From Candidatus Dechloromonas phosphoritropha (GTDB taxonomy: Bacteria; Pseudomonadota; Gammaproteobacteria; Burkholderiales; Rhodocyclaceae), in the NCBI GenBank assembly GCA_016722705.1, contig JADKGN010000004.1, positions 2,418,001-2,482,000 of the forward strand: 64,000 bases of DNA, read 5' to 3'. A program made the position numbers and the translations under genes. The notes below the pieces were generated by a model. It had not been told where the DNA came from. It searched no databases and saw nothing but the letters and a program-made list of their open reading frames with translations. Positions 25,134-35,127 of this stretch are shown here, in pieces (positions within the stretch are counted from its first letter, which is position 1; the number at the start of each line of letters is the position of its first letter).

Positions 25134-26681
25134 TTAGGCGGCGCGCCGCTTGAAGTCGTTCAGGCGAAAGCCGAGAAACCATAGTGTAGCGAAATAGGCG
25201 CTCACGCCAAGCCCCACCAGAACGCCGAGGCGGATCAGGCGTTCGGAGAGCGGATAAGCGAGCCAAGCCGCATTGCTGCCTGCGGCCAGCCACAGCGCGC
25301 CGCCCATGACCATGAGCGCGGCCAGCAGTTTGAGCGCGAATGCAGTCCACCCCGGCTGCGGATGATAGACCTGGTGCCGGCGTAGGCCACGATAGAGCAG
25401 CGTGGCGTTGAGGCAGGCAGCCAGCCCGATTGACAGCGCCAACCCGGCGTGCTGCAGCCAGCCGATGAAGGCGAGGTTCATCACTTGTGTCGCGACGAGC
25501 GAAATCACGGCAATCTTGACCGGGGTACGGATATTCTGGCGGGCATAGAATCCCGGCGCCAGAACCTTGACGAGGATCAGCCCGACCAGGCCGATGCTGT
25601 AGGCGACCAACGCGTCGCGGGTGTGGAAAACGTCTTCACCGGTGAACGCCCCGTGGTGAAACAGCGTGGCGATCAGCGGTACCGCGAGCAACGCCAGGGC
25701 CAGCGCCGCCGGTGCGGCCAGGAGCAGAGTCAGGCGCAGGCCCCAGTCGAGCAGCTTCGAGTATTCGAGGTGATTGGCGCTGGCGTGGTACCTGGAAAGC
25801 GATGGCAGCAGGATGGTCCCGAGCGCGACACCGAGCATGCCAGAAGGGAATTCCATCAGGCGATCGGCGTAATAAAGCCAGGAGACACTGCCGGTTTTGA
25901 GGAACGACGCGAAAATGGTGTTGATCAGCAGGCTGATCTGCGACACCGAGACGCCGAGTAGTGCCGGCCCCATCAGTTTCAGGATGCGCCGCACGCCAGG
26001 GTCCTGCCAGGCGGCACGCCAGTTCAGCGACGGGCGCGGCAGCATGGCGATACGGTGAAGCGCGGGAATCTGGATCCCCAATTGCAGTACGCCGCCGAGA
26101 AAGACCGCCCAGGCCAGCGCCAGAACCGGCGGATCGAAGTAGGGCACGGCGAACAGCGCCATGCCGATAAAGGCGATGTTGAGCAGCACTGGCGTGAACG
26201 CTGGTAGCGCAAAACGGCTCATGGTGTTGAGAATGCCGCCGGCGAGCGCAACCAGCGCGATGAAGAAGATGTAGGGGAAGGTGATGCGGGTCAGGGTGAC
26301 GGTCAGCTCGAACTTGCCCGCATCGGCAGCGAAGCCGGGGGCGGAAATCCAGACCAGCAGCGGTGCCGCAGCGACGCCGATGGCGGTGATGACGAACAGC
26401 ACGAGGGCCAGGATACTGGTCACATGATCGATCAGCAGCAAGGTTTCCCGGTCACCGCGCTTGTTCTTGTATTCGCCGAGAATCGGCACGAAAGCCTGCG
26501 AAAAGGCGCCCTCGGCGAACATCCGGCGCAACAGGTTGGGCAACTTGAAGGCAACGAAAAAGGCATCCGTCGCCAGACCGGCACCGAAGGCGCGGGCGAT
26601 CACAAAATCACGGACAAAACCGAGGATTCGCGAGAGCAGCGTCATGCTGCTGACCGTCGCCAGGGCGCGGAGAAGATTCAT
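25134..26681 (-). CDS. murJ: Lipid II flippase
   Basis: 515 residues with about 14 membrane spans. The N-terminal half contains SMTLLSRILGFVRDFVIARAFGAG, the MurJ signature, and RMFAEGAFSQAFVPI. MurJ moves lipid II across the inner membrane for peptidoglycan synthesis and is normally essential. The gene is intact. It ends 18 bases after the ybhB-like start on the same strand and is divergent from tRNA-Thr. Confidence 0.95.
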   Translation of the reverse strand: MNLLRALATVSSMTLLSRILGFVRDFVIARAFGAGLATDAFFVAFKLPNLLRRMFAEGAFSQAFVPILGEYKNKRGDRETLLLIDHVTSILALVLFVITAIGVAAAPLLVWISAPGFAADAGKFELTVTLTRITFPYIFFIALVALAGGILNTMSRFALPAFTPVLLNIAFIGMALFAVPYFDPPVLALAWAVFLGGVLQLGIQIPALHRIAMLPRPSLNWRAAWQDPGVRRILKLMGPALLGVSVSQISLLINTIFASFLKTGSVSWLYYADRLMEFPSGMLGVALGTILLPSLSRYHASANHLEYSKLLDWGLRLTLLLAAPAALALALLAVPLIATLFHHGAFTGEDVFHTRDALVAYSIGLVGLILVKVLAPGFYARQNIRTPVKIAVISLVATQVMNLAFIGWLQHAGLALSIGLAACLNATLLYRGLRRHQVYHPQPGWTAFALKLLAALMVMGGALWLAAGSNAAWLAYPLSERLIRLGVLVGLGVSAYFATLWFLGFRLNDFKRRAA

Positions 26682-26693
26682 GGGTTGCCGGCG

Positions 26694-26723
26694 TTGCCTG
26701 AAAGCGCGTGCGAAAGATATAAT
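26694..26723 (+). promoter_or_regulatory. Sigma-70 promoter of tRNA-Thr
   Basis: TTGCCT at 26694-26699 and a perfect TATAAT at 26718-26723 are 18 bp apart, and the tRNA begins 14 bp after the -10 box. Confidence 0.75.
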
Positions 26724-26736
26724 TGTACGCTGTGCT

Positions 26737-26812
<76 letters not shown>

Positions 26813-26829
26813 AGAAATCAAGTACCTAA

Positions 26830-28546
26830 CCCGGATGTTTCATAAACCCGCCGCGTGATGTCAATGTCGTGCCATTCCAGCCGTGATGCGAGTCAGCTTG
26901 CTGCGAATTTTGCTGGCAACCCGCCACGATCGGCCAAATACCCCAACTTTTGGGCATCACACCCTGCCGCCATCGATCCCTGGACAGAGCGCTGGCGAGA
27001 CCTGACCTCCGCTCAAGCGGATTCGAGTCGGTAGCATGAGACGGCGTCGCCGAGTCGATCAGGCCGGCGGGCGCGGGACGAGGTAAAGCAACTCGGTCAC
27101 CCGCGCCAGCACCCCCTTCATCGGACACGACGTAGGCAAGGACAGCTTGATCCGATCCTTGTACTGCACCACGCGCACCGCCAACTTAAAGAGTTTCAGG
27201 ATAATCGACAGCGGTTGCGCCTTGGCCAGTTCCGTATGCACCAGCGTGTTCTCGCGCAAGCCGTGAATCAACCCATACGCCGCACACGAATAGAACAGCC
27301 GCAGGTGATTGGCGAGGAAGGCATGATCGGAGGTCCGGTCACTGGCCAAGTCGTTCTTCACCGCCTTGATGAAGTTCTCGTCCTGCCCTCGAGCACAGTA
27401 CAGCTCTTTGTAAAGCACATCAGGCGTCGGGTCGGACAGCGAGGTCACCACGTACCGCGGGTTGTCACCCAAGGCCATCACCTCGGCCTTGACCACCACG
27501 CGGTAAGCCTTGGGCCACGAGCCCGCCTGATACTCGATATCGTCGTACAGTCGTGTCGCCGCAGGCTCGGCGTTCCCCAGGCGCTGGGCGTTGGCGCTGT
27601 GTGTCTGGTGCAGCGCACGGGCTTTCTTCAGCAGCGGCTCGGCCTTGGGCGAGAGCACCGGGTTGCCGGCCAGGCCGAAGAGGAAGTCCAGATGCGGATC
27701 GGACGCGCACAAGGCCATCAGTTCGGGATTCGAGAAGTGGCCATCCCCGCGCAGAATGATGTGGGTCTCGGGCCAAGCCTGGCGGAGCAAGCGCAGCACG
27801 CGCTTGATGATGGCCGCGTTCTCCTTGCCAGTCGGGCGTTTGCCCGGACGCAGGACGGCAGTAATGAACTTCCCGGAAAGTCCTTCGAAGAGAAACAGCG
27901 GCAGGTAGCAGTGATTCCCGTAGTGGGGGTTATAGAACGCCAGTTCCTGCTGCCCGTGAGTGGCATCCTCCGAGTGATCCATATCGAGCACGATCACGGC
28001 AGGCGCTTGGGCGTAGCTGGCGATGAAGGCGTCGACGAAGCTTTTGGCCAGGCGGTAAATGTCTTTGCGCGATACGCTGTTTTCGAGCCGGGAGAGCGTG
28101 GGGCCGGAGGCCAGGTCATTTCCCTCGTCCAGCGGGGCACGACCGACCGCCAGTTTGAACAGCGGATCGCGCCGCAGCGTGTTGGCGTCATTACCGTCGG
28201 CGTAACCGCTGGCGGTCTGGAATATCCGCTGGCGGAGCAGGTCGGCCAGGGGATGGTCAATGTACGAGGCGTGGCGTTTGTCGTGAATCGCGCTGACCAG
28301 GCGGGGAATCAGGCCGATTTGCAGGTCGATGCCACGCAACAGGAGTGCGCCAAAGTCGGAGGACATCGCCCCGCCGTCAAACTCTGCCCGGATCGTAAAT
28401 CCGGCGCTGGCGGGAAAGTGAAGCTGGGTTGGGATAGAATAGTCCATAGGCGGTCTCGTTTAGGCTTCTTACGAAGCGTTATTGGCGTAACCCCTATTAT
28501 ATCAATGGGTTAAACGAGATTCGCCTGCTTTTATGAAAAATTCGGG
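26830..28546 (-). mobile_element. IS1380-family element, copy 1
   Basis: 1717 bp with inverted ends CCCGGATGTTTCATAAA (left) and CCCGAATTTTTCATAAA (right, inverted). A 4-bp target duplication CTAA flanks it (26826-26829 and 28547-28550). Two more copies occur at 30224 and 48265. Confidence 0.93.
27059..28447 (-). CDS. IS1380-family transposase (copy 1)
   Basis: 462 residues. DDE-type transposase with VIVLDMDHSEDATHG (first aspartate region), ILRGDGHFSNPELM (second) and the ARGQDENFIKAVKND segment (glutamate region) near the C-terminal third. This copy has one more base than copies 2 and 3 in a homopolymer near the end (a run of C near 27113 on the + strand), which lets it read on to a longer tail ending RVTELLYLVPRPPA. 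It is probably the full-length form. Confidence 0.92.
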   Translation of the reverse strand: MDYSIPTQLHFPASAGFTIRAEFDGGAMSSDFGALLLRGIDLQIGLIPRLVSAIHDKRHASYIDHPLADLLRQRIFQTASGYADGNDANTLRRDPLFKLAVGRAPLDEGNDLASGPTLSRLENSVSRKDIYRLAKSFVDAFIASYAQAPAVIVLDMDHSEDATHGQQELAFYNPHYGNHCYLPLFLFEGLSGKFITAVLRPGKRPTGKENAAIIKRVLRLLRQAWPETHIILRGDGHFSNPELMALCASDPHLDFLFGLAGNPVLSPKAEPLLKKARALHQTHSANAQRLGNAEPAATRLYDDIEYQAGSWPKAYRVVVKAEVMALGDNPRYVVTSLSDPTPDVLYKELYCARGQDENFIKAVKNDLASDRTSDHAFLANHLRLFYSCAAYGLIHGLRENTLVHTELAKAQPLSIILKLFKLAVRVVQYKDRIKLSLPTSCPMKGVLARVTELLYLVPRPPA

Positions 28547-28550
28547 CTAA

Positions 28551-28575
28551 GCCACTTTTCGGAGTGGCCTTTTTT
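28551..28575 (+). terminator. Terminator displaced from tRNA-Thr
   Basis: GCCACT and AGTGGC form a stem, followed by CTTTTTT. Removing IS1380 copy 1 and one CTAA brings it to about 15 bases behind the tRNA-Thr gene, where it would be the normal tRNA terminator. Confidence 0.8.
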
Positions 28576-28817
28576 CTTCATGGCTTCCGTATAGCTCCTG
28601 TGTAGCCATTTTCTGTCAATGCCAACCGATGCTCAGGCAGGACCAGCACGATAAAGCGGCTCTGGTACGTTCAGAGGCTGCATTCGTTGATACTGGCATG
28701 GTCGAGCTCAGCCAGTCGACATCACCGCAGAGCCGGCCCCAGAAATTCGGAAAGCGGGATAAGTGATAGCCTTGCTCAATCGCAGGCCGCATAGTGGCCG
28801 AAATGAGGAGCAAGAGC
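28576..28817 (+). other. Unassigned stretch before the IS3 relic
   Basis: No gene is recognised. The last 50 bases probably are the left end and leader of the IS3-type element whose orfA relic starts at 28818. Confidence 0.4.
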
Positions 28818-29120
28818 ATGACGAGAAGGAAGCGGCGGAATCACTCGCCGGAGTTCAAGGCGAAGGTGGCGATTGCCGCCATCAAGGGCGACAAGACGTT
28901 GGCCGAGATAGCGCAGCAGTTCGATGCTCACCCCAAGTAGATTACCGACTGGAAGACACAGTTGATGGAGCGTTCGTCAGCCGTGTTTGGCGACACGACC
29001 GCCAGGGAGAAAGGCCCGGACATTCTGGCCATGGAAGCAACGATTGGTCGCCTGAGTCTGGAGAATTATTTTTTAGAAGGCGCGCTCACCAAGGCGGGAC
29101 TGCTGAGCGCAAGACAATGA
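28818..29120 (+). pseudogene. IS3-family OrfA relic with an internal stop
   Basis: The frame encodes MTRRKRRNHSPEFKAKVA followed by a helix-turn-helix (TLAEIAQQFDAHPK), the start of an IS3-group OrfA. A TAG at 28938-28940 interrupts it. The same frame resumes with ITDWKTQLMERSS and ends ALTKAGLLSARQ before a TGA. A start of OrfB (MIDRSHA) follows but soon loses its family pattern. The element is dead. Confidence 0.82.
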
Positions 29121-29298
29121 TTGACCGCAGCCATGCCGGCGAATCCGAATCTTTTCGTAAGCCAGCTTTTGCGCGCCAGAACGTGGCTTGCGGCGCAGCG
29201 TGGATAGGTGAAATCCAGGGAGATAGAGCGTGCCGTTTTTCATGCCGAATTATCTCATTTATACTCATGGCATGAAAAGATTTTTCCGCTGAATGGGC

Positions 29299-29327
29299 TT
29301 AACTTAGCGCCATTCTGGTCTGTCCCC
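29299..29327 (+). repeat. Solo terminal repeat of the IS4-type element
   Basis: 29 bp that match the right end of the IS4-type element at 46438-46466 in most positions (shared core GCCATTCTGGTCTGTCCCC). No transposase is attached, so it is a leftover end. Confidence 0.7.
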
Positions 29328-29342
29328 GATTTTGCGGTTTAA

Positions 29343-29660
29343 GATGCCTGGCGCGCCGGCCAGGTTGCCGTGAGCGCCATAAGTTTTTGAGAAACGGCGA
29401 TGCTCACGCAACGCGAGCGTATCGTGCTGCCCTTGTCGGTGAGCGAGTGGCGTTCCGAAATGCTCCAGGCCAGGATTCGGGAATTCGCGCTGGATGGTCG
29501 CATCGCTATCCTCGCCGCGCGACTCGAAAACATCCATCGCGACCCGGCCGACCGTTTCATCGCGGCCACTTCATTGCAACACCACGCAACGCTGATTACG
29601 GCTGATCAGAGCGTGGTGGCGTGGGAATCGGAATTGCCGCGACAGGATGCGCGGCTATGA
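29343..29660 (+). pseudogene. VapC-like PIN-domain toxin, truncated and with a stop codon
   Basis: The C-terminal part, with NIHRDPADRFIAATSL and LITADQSVVAWE, is a PIN-domain ribonuclease of VapC toxins. Upstream, the same frame reads AGQVAVSAISF, then TGA at 29388-29390, then ETAMLTQRERI. VapC proteins usually have ISFWE here, so the TGA probably replaces a TGG tryptophan codon. The N-terminal aspartates and the antitoxin gene are absent. The toxin is inactive as read. Confidence 0.72.
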
Positions 29661-29933
29661 TGAGCGGAAGGGCTGTGGACCAAGAGTCGGTTTGCAGAAC
29701 CGTGGGCTGTCGCCGTTTCCCGTCACGGTCGACTCCGGTTAACTGTCATTCGGTTTGGTTCGCAGTGTAGCGAACATCGGCAAAAAATGCTAAATGAATG
29801 AAATGAAGGTTGTCTGGGAGTCTGCGGTTTTATTGACGACTGGCGGCATGGTATGCTCACTGCCTCCTTTTTTTTCCCATAACTTATTTTGTAAATGGGC
29901 TAATTGCTTGGTAACTAAAGAGACAAGAGAAAA
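29661..29933. other. Intergenic stretch before the ATPase gene
   Basis: No gene is visible. The DNA becomes AT-richer from about 29790, matching the ATPase gene downstream, which marks the edge of a foreign segment. A tRNA-like piece near 29690 was examined and rejected. Confidence 0.4.
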
Positions 29934-30223
29934 ATGTTCGTCAATCCAGAAATCGGTTTTACTGCTGATGTTATTCGAGACCCAAGCAGATTTGTCGGAC
30001 GGACGGAGCTTATTCGCGATTGCATTGCAGCCCTGAATTCTGCCACTGGTTTGATCACGGTTTTTGGCAAGCGCGGTGTCGGAAAGTCCTCGTTGCTGCG
30101 CCAGATTCAGCAAATGGCCCTAGGTGAGTATGCGCTAGCCAAGAAGGCGGGGCTAACGCACCTTATACCTGCGAAGCCACGCACGTACTTGACCGTTTAT
30201 TACTCTTGCGATTCTCTTATTAA

Positions 30224-31945
30224 CCCGGATGTTTCATAAACCCGCCGCGCGATGTCAATGTCGTGCCATTCCAGCCGTGATGCGAGTCAGCTTGCTGCGA
30301 ATTTTGCTGCCAACCCGCCACGATCGGCCAAATACCCCAACTTTTGGGCATCACACCCTGCCGCCATCGATCCCTGGACAGAGCGCTGGCGAGACCTCAC
30401 CTCCGCTCAAGCGGATTCGAGTCGGCAGCATGAGACGGCGTCGCCGAGTCGATCAGGCCGGCGCCGGCGGGCGCGGGACGAGGTAAAGCAACTCGGTCAC
30501 CCGCGCCAGCACCCCTTCATCGGACACGACGTAGGCAAGGACAGCTTGATCCGATCCTTGTACTGCACCACGCGCACCGCCAACTTAAAGAGTTTCAGGA
30601 TAATCGACAGCGGTTGCGCCTTGGCCAGTTCCGTATGCACCAGCGTGTTCTCGCGCAAGCCGTGAATCAACCCATACGCCGCACACGAATAGAACAGCCG
30701 CAGGTGATTGGCGAGGAAGGCATGATCGGAGGTCCGGTCACTGGCCAAGTCGTTCTTCACCGCCTTGATGAAGTTCTCGTCCTGCCCTCGAGCACAGTAC
30801 AGCTCTTTGTAAAGCACATCAGGCGTCGGGTCGGACAGCGAGGTCACCACGTACCGCGGGTTGTCACCCAAGGCCATCACCTCGGCCTTGACCACCACGC
30901 GGTAAGCCTTGGGCCACGAGCCCGCCTGATACTCGATATCGTCGTACAGTCGTGTCGCCGCAGGCTCGGCGTTCCCCAGGCGCTGGGCGTTGGCGCTGTG
31001 TGTCTGGTGCAGCGCACGGGCTTTCTTCAGCAGCGGCTCGGCCTTGGGCGAGAGCACCTGGTTGCCGGCCAGGCCGAAGAGAAAGTCCAGATGCGGATCG
31101 GACTCGCACAAGGTCATCAGTTCGGGATTCGCGAAGTGACCATCCCCGCGCAGCAGGATGTGGGTCTCGGGCCAGGCCTGGCGGAGCAGGTGCAGCACGC
31201 GCTTGATGATGACCGCATTCTCTTTACCGGTGGGACGCTTGCCCGGACGCAGGACGGCGGTGATCAGCTTCCCGGAGAGTCCTTCGAAGAGGAACAACGG
31301 CAGGTAGCAATGATTGCCGTAGTGGTGGTTGTAGAACGCCAGTTCCTGCTGCCCGTGAGTGGCATCCTCAGAGTGATCCATATCCAGCACGATCACGGCA
31401 GGCGCTTGGGCGTAGCTGGCGATGAAGGCGTCGACGAAGCTTTTGGCCAGGCGGTAAATGTCTTTGCGCGATACGCTGTTCTCGAGCCGGGAGAGCGTGG
31501 GGCCGGAGGCCAGGTCATTTCCCTCGCCCAGCGGGGCACGACCGACCGCCAGTTTGAACAGCGGATCGCGCCGCAGCGTGTTGGCGTCATTACCGTCGGC
31601 GTAGCCGCTGGCGGTCTGGAATATCCGCTGACGAAGCAGGTCGGCCAGCGGATGGTCAATGTACGAGGCGTGGCGTTTGTCGTGAATCGCGCTGACCAGG
31701 CGGGGAATCAGGCCGATTTGCAGGTCGATGCCACGCAACAGGAGTGCGCCAAAGTCGGAGGACATCGCCCCGCCGTCAAACTCTGCCCGGATCGTAAATC
31801 CGGCGCTGGCGGGAAAGCGAAGCTGGGTTGGGATAGAATTGTCCATGGGCGGTCTCGTTTAGGCTTCTTACGAAGCGTTATTGGCGTAACCCCAATTATA
31901 TCAATGGGTTAAACGAGATTCGCCTGCTTTTATGAAAAATTCGGG
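30224..31945 (-). mobile_element. IS1380-family element, copy 2
   Basis: 1722 bp with the same ends as copy 1 and a TTAA target duplication (30220-30223 and 31946-31949). It lies inside the ATPase gene. Confidence 0.93.
30497..31846 (-). CDS. IS1380-family transposase (copy 2)
   Basis: 449 residues, nearly identical to copy 1 but with scattered substitutions (for example GEGNDL for DEGNDL and YNHHYGNH for YNPHYGNH). One base fewer in a homopolymer near the 3' end changes the tail to MKGCWRG, 13 residues shorter than copy 1. The acidic catalytic segments are intact. The short tail is shared with copy 3. Confidence 0.9.
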   Translation of the reverse strand: MDNSIPTQLRFPASAGFTIRAEFDGGAMSSDFGALLLRGIDLQIGLIPRLVSAIHDKRHASYIDHPLADLLRQRIFQTASGYADGNDANTLRRDPLFKLAVGRAPLGEGNDLASGPTLSRLENSVSRKDIYRLAKSFVDAFIASYAQAPAVIVLDMDHSEDATHGQQELAFYNHHYGNHCYLPLFLFEGLSGKLITAVLRPGKRPTGKENAVIIKRVLHLLRQAWPETHILLRGDGHFANPELMTLCESDPHLDFLFGLAGNQVLSPKAEPLLKKARALHQTHSANAQRLGNAEPAATRLYDDIEYQAGSWPKAYRVVVKAEVMALGDNPRYVVTSLSDPTPDVLYKELYCARGQDENFIKAVKNDLASDRTSDHAFLANHLRLFYSCAAYGLIHGLRENTLVHTELAKAQPLSIILKLFKLAVRVVQYKDRIKLSLPTSCPMKGCWRG

Positions 31946-33137
31946 TTAAGAATGGCGAGGCTCTGTTGTCACGCTTGTGTAATGATCAAAACGACGAAGA
32001 TAGTCTTCTGAGACTCGTACCGAACGATGGCAAGGAAATTATTGAATTTACGCGATCAAAGGAAGTCGCAGCGGGAGCGGACCTCAAGGTCGTCAATTGG
32101 GGAACTAAAGGTATTGAGACGTCAAAATATGCAAAAATCGTTCCGAACGATATAGCCCAGACTTTCCGAAATTTTGTCGATGCGGTCGTTGCTCATCAAG
32201 TCAAGGGCAGGATGAAACGCGACGGACTTTTAATCATCCTAGACGAGTTCGATGTAATCCAGAACAAGGATGGAGTTGGCTCGTTGATTAAGTCACTTAC
32301 AACTCCAGAGGTCAAGTTTGCCGTTTGTGGCGTCGGTCGCGACCTGTCCGACCTCATTCTGGATCACGCTTCAGTTGAGCGACTGATTGAACAAGGTGTG
32401 CTTCCCGTCAAACCGATGCCGATTGATGAGTCGGAAGCCATTATTTTCCGGGCAGCAGAGTTATTTGGTGGACAACTGAAATTTGAGCCTGGGGTTGCAA
32501 AGGCTATCGCGGAGCTCGGGCAAGGCTATCCTTACTTTGTACAACTCATTGGGAAGCAGTGCGTCAACGAAGCCAATGTACGCGGATCAAACATCGTGGA
32601 TAAAGAAGTAGTCGGAAAAGTAATTGAGGATCTTCGAACAAGGAGAGCTTTCCCGACGCTTGAGTCAGCATATCAGAGAGCCATCGGTGACTCCGAAGGC
32701 CGTCAGCTACTACTCCATCTGTTGGCAGAGCAACCGACCGAGCAGTCCTTGTTTTCAGATGAGGTGGGTCGGGTACTCCTCAAAAACACTAGGCAGGTCG
32801 CGGAAGAAATGGATATTCAATTCATCGACCAACTGATTCCCCGCCTCATTGATCGTAAGTTCGGCCCGGTCCTTGAACGGGTAGCAGAGCGGCAAGGTGT
32901 TTACGAGTTTGTAAATCCAGTATTGCGACAATACATTCGTCTTCGCCGGCTGTAGATAGGCAAAACGCTCTGTAAGTCTCAATGCGAAAAATTGACTTGC
33001 CGGGAGAATATCGGTTGGGAAATGACCGCCCGACCCCCGTTGGCTGCCTTTAAGTCGGCGCAGGGTTGAATGGCCGGAGCGGGTCGAATGCCGACATAAA
33101 CCCCAAAACTTGAGCCGATTTCTATTGGGATGAATCA

Positions 33138-33923
33138 GTGAATCACCACCCCATCACCGTCTTCGACTCTGGCCTCGGTGGCTTGACGGTGTTGCGCGCC
33201 TTGCGCGGTCGACTGCCGCGGGAGGACTTTTTTTATTTTGCCGATACCCGCTTCCTGCCTTACGGCGACCGCCCCGAGGTTTTTCTCAAGGAGCGCGGGG
33301 TGCTGATTGCCGAGGCGCTGGCCCGGCGCGGGGCGAAGGCGTTGGTGATTGCCTGCAATACGGCTACAGCGGCGGCGGCGGAGGCGATTCGGGCGGTCAC
33401 TGCGCTGCCTGTCGTGGCGTTGGAGCCCGGCGTCAAACCGGCGGCGGGTTTGACCAAAACCGGCGTCATCGGCGTGCTGGCGACGACGCGCACGCTGGAG
33501 AGCGAGCGTTTCGGGCGGCTGGTGGGCAATCATGCCAATCATTTGAGGGTCGTCGTCCAGGCTTGTCCGGGGCTGGCCGAGGCGATTGAGACTGAGGGGC
33601 CGGATAGCCCGCAAGTGGCCGCCTTGCTTGATCTATTTGTCGCCCCGCTGGCACAGGCTGGGGCCGATGTGGTGGTGCTCGGTTGCACGCATTACCCGTG
33701 GGTGGCGGAGGGGATTGCCCGGCGCATGCCGGCGGGCGCGGTGCTGCTTGACACCGGCGAACCCGTCGCCCGACAGCTCGAACGCCTGCTGGCCACTGGC
33801 GGATTGCTGGGCGGCGGGACTGGCCGCCTGACGATTGCGACCAGCGGCGCGCCGCAAAAACTGATTGCTACGGTCGACCGCCTTTTTGGGGCAAAAATGG
33901 CCGTCGAACACTGGGAACCCTGA
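33138..33923 (+). CDS. murI: Glutamate racemase
   Basis: 261 residues. MurI supplies D-glutamate for peptidoglycan. The two catalytic cysteines are visible: ACNTAT near residue 73 and GCTHYP near residue 183. It opens with VFDSGLGGLTVL and PYGDR, both typical. The start is GTG. It follows the island segment and is two bases from the CoA-transferase gene, probably by chance rather than shared function. Confidence 0.95.
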   Translation: MNHHPITVFDSGLGGLTVLRALRGRLPREDFFYFADTRFLPYGDRPEVFLKERGVLIAEALARRGAKALVIACNTATAAAAEAIRAVTALPVVALEPGVKPAAGLTKTGVIGVLATTRTLESERFGRLVGNHANHLRVVVQACPGLAEAIETEGPDSPQVAALLDLFVAPLAQAGADVVVLGCTHYPWVAEGIARRMPAGAVLLDTGEPVARQLERLLATGGLLGGGTGRLTIATSGAPQKLIATVDRLFGAKMAVEHWEP

Positions 33924-33924
33924 A

Positions 33925-35124
33925 ATGAGCGAAACACCAAAGCCGTTGGCCGGACTGAAGGTCGTCGAACTCGGCACACTGATCGCCGGCCCGTTCTGCA
34001 CGCGGATCATGGCCGAATTCGGCGCCGAGGTGATCAAGGTGGAATCGCCGGATGGCGGTGATCCACTGCGCAAATGGCGCAAGTTGTATGAGGGCACCTC
34101 GCTGTGGTGGTACGTGCAGGCGCGCAACAAGAAGTCGGTGACGGCCAACCTGAAGCATCCCGATGGGTGTGAGTTCGTGCGCAAGCTGATCGCCGAGGCG
34201 GATATTCTGGTCGAGAACTTTCGCCCCGGCGTGCTTGAAAAGCTCGGCTTGGGTTGGGACGTGCTCAAGGCCGACAACCCCGGTCTGGTCATGGTTCGCT
34301 TGTCTGGATTCGGGCAGACCGGGCCGTACAAGGAGCAACCCGGTTTCGGCGCGGTCGGCGAGTCGATGGGCGGGCTGCGCTATGTGACGGGCTTTCCCGA
34401 CCGGCCGCCCGTGCGCACCGGGATTTCGATCGGCGATTCGATTGCCGCGCTGTGGGGGGCGATTGGCGCGCTGATGGCGCTGCGCCACAAGGAAGCCAAT
34501 GGCGGAGCGGGGCAGGTCGTCGATGTCGCGCTCTACGAGGCGGTATTTGCGATGATGGAGTCGCTGGTGCCCGAATTTGATGTCTTCGGTTTCGTCCGCG
34601 AGCGCGCCGGCAACATCATGCCCGGCATCACGCCGTCCAACACGCATACGACGCGCGATGGCAAGCATGTGACCATCGGCGCCAATGGCGATGCGATCTT
34701 CCGGCGCTTCATGCTGGCCATCGGCCGTGACGATCTGGCCGACGATCCCACGCTGGCCGACAACGCCGGTCGCGACGCACGGCGCGACGAGATTTATGCC
34801 TTGATCGATGGCTGGTGTGCCGGGCTGGACGAAGCGGAAGTGCTGGCGATACTGGCGGCGGCGGAAGTGCCGTCGTCGCGGGTCTATTCCGCGGTCGACA
34901 TGTTTTCCGACCCGCAATTCATCGCCCGCCAGATGATCGAGTCGGCGAAACTGCCGGATGGCAAGGAATTCCGTATGCCCGGGATCGTCCCCAAACTGTC
35001 GGCGACGCCGGGCGCCACCGAATGGCTCGGCCCGGCGCTCGGTGCCCATACCGATGAAGTATTGACCGCTTTGGGTTATGACGCGGCGGCCATCGCCGGC
35101 CTGCGCGCAGCCGGCGCGGTCTGA
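33925..35124 (+). CDS. CaiB/BaiF-type CoA-transferase (family III)
   Basis: 399 residues of a class III CoA-transferase that swaps CoA between carboxylic acids. The N-terminus has GLKVVELGTLIAGPFCTRIMAEFGAEVIKVE, and the segment YVQARNKKSVTANLKHPDG precedes the catalytic aspartate region (LIAEADILVENFRPG). SGFGQTGPYKEQPGF and GYAAL-like stretches follow. The substrate is not predictable. The ATG is at 33925; an upstream in-frame extension overlaps murI and is unlikely. Confidence 0.9.
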   Translation: MSETPKPLAGLKVVELGTLIAGPFCTRIMAEFGAEVIKVESPDGGDPLRKWRKLYEGTSLWWYVQARNKKSVTANLKHPDGCEFVRKLIAEADILVENFRPGVLEKLGLGWDVLKADNPGLVMVRLSGFGQTGPYKEQPGFGAVGESMGGLRYVTGFPDRPPVRTGISIGDSIAALWGAIGALMALRHKEANGGAGQVVDVALYEAVFAMMESLVPEFDVFGFVRERAGNIMPGITPSNTHTTRDGKHVTIGANGDAIFRRFMLAIGRDDLADDPTLADNAGRDARRDEIYALIDGWCAGLDEAEVLAILAAAEVPSSRVYSAVDMFSDPQFIARQMIESAKLPDGKEFRMPGIVPKLSATPGATEWLGPALGAHTDEVLTALGYDAAAIAGLRAAGAV

Positions 35125-35127
35125 CCC

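Larger units (their letters stand above)
29934..32955 (+). pseudogene. AAA/STAND-like ATPase interrupted by IS1380 copy 2
   Basis: Joining 29934-30223 to 31950-32955 (dropping the IS and one TTAA) restores an uninterrupted frame of 431 residues across the junction (SLIKNGEALL). Walker A is FGKRGVGKSS at about residues 45-53, and Walker B is LLIILDEFD. A helical region and a C-terminal winged-helix-like part follow. It resembles Orc/Cdc6- or MalT-type ATPases of unknown role; such lone ATPases often occur in defence or mobile regions. Base composition is lower in GC than its neighbours, which suggests transfer. The start has GAGA-rich ribosome-like sequence. Confidence 0.75.

Noticed and set aside
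27215..28513. 432-codon forward ORFs antisense to the IS1380 transposases (also at 30614 and 48298)
   Set aside because: They recur only because the IS recurs. The minus-strand product has the transposase motifs; no motif is seen in the antisense frame.
29670..29750. tRNA-like segment with a possible GCA anticodon loop (TTGCAGA) and GGTCGACTCC
   Set aside because: The acceptor stem cannot be formed, the anticodon stem has a mismatch and the T-arm lacks one base; at best a decayed tRNA fragment.
26826..33100. Integrative island with att repeats of the tRNA-Thr 3' end
   Set aside because: No second copy of the tRNA 3' end and no integrase gene were found in the window; the island idea rests only on composition and content.
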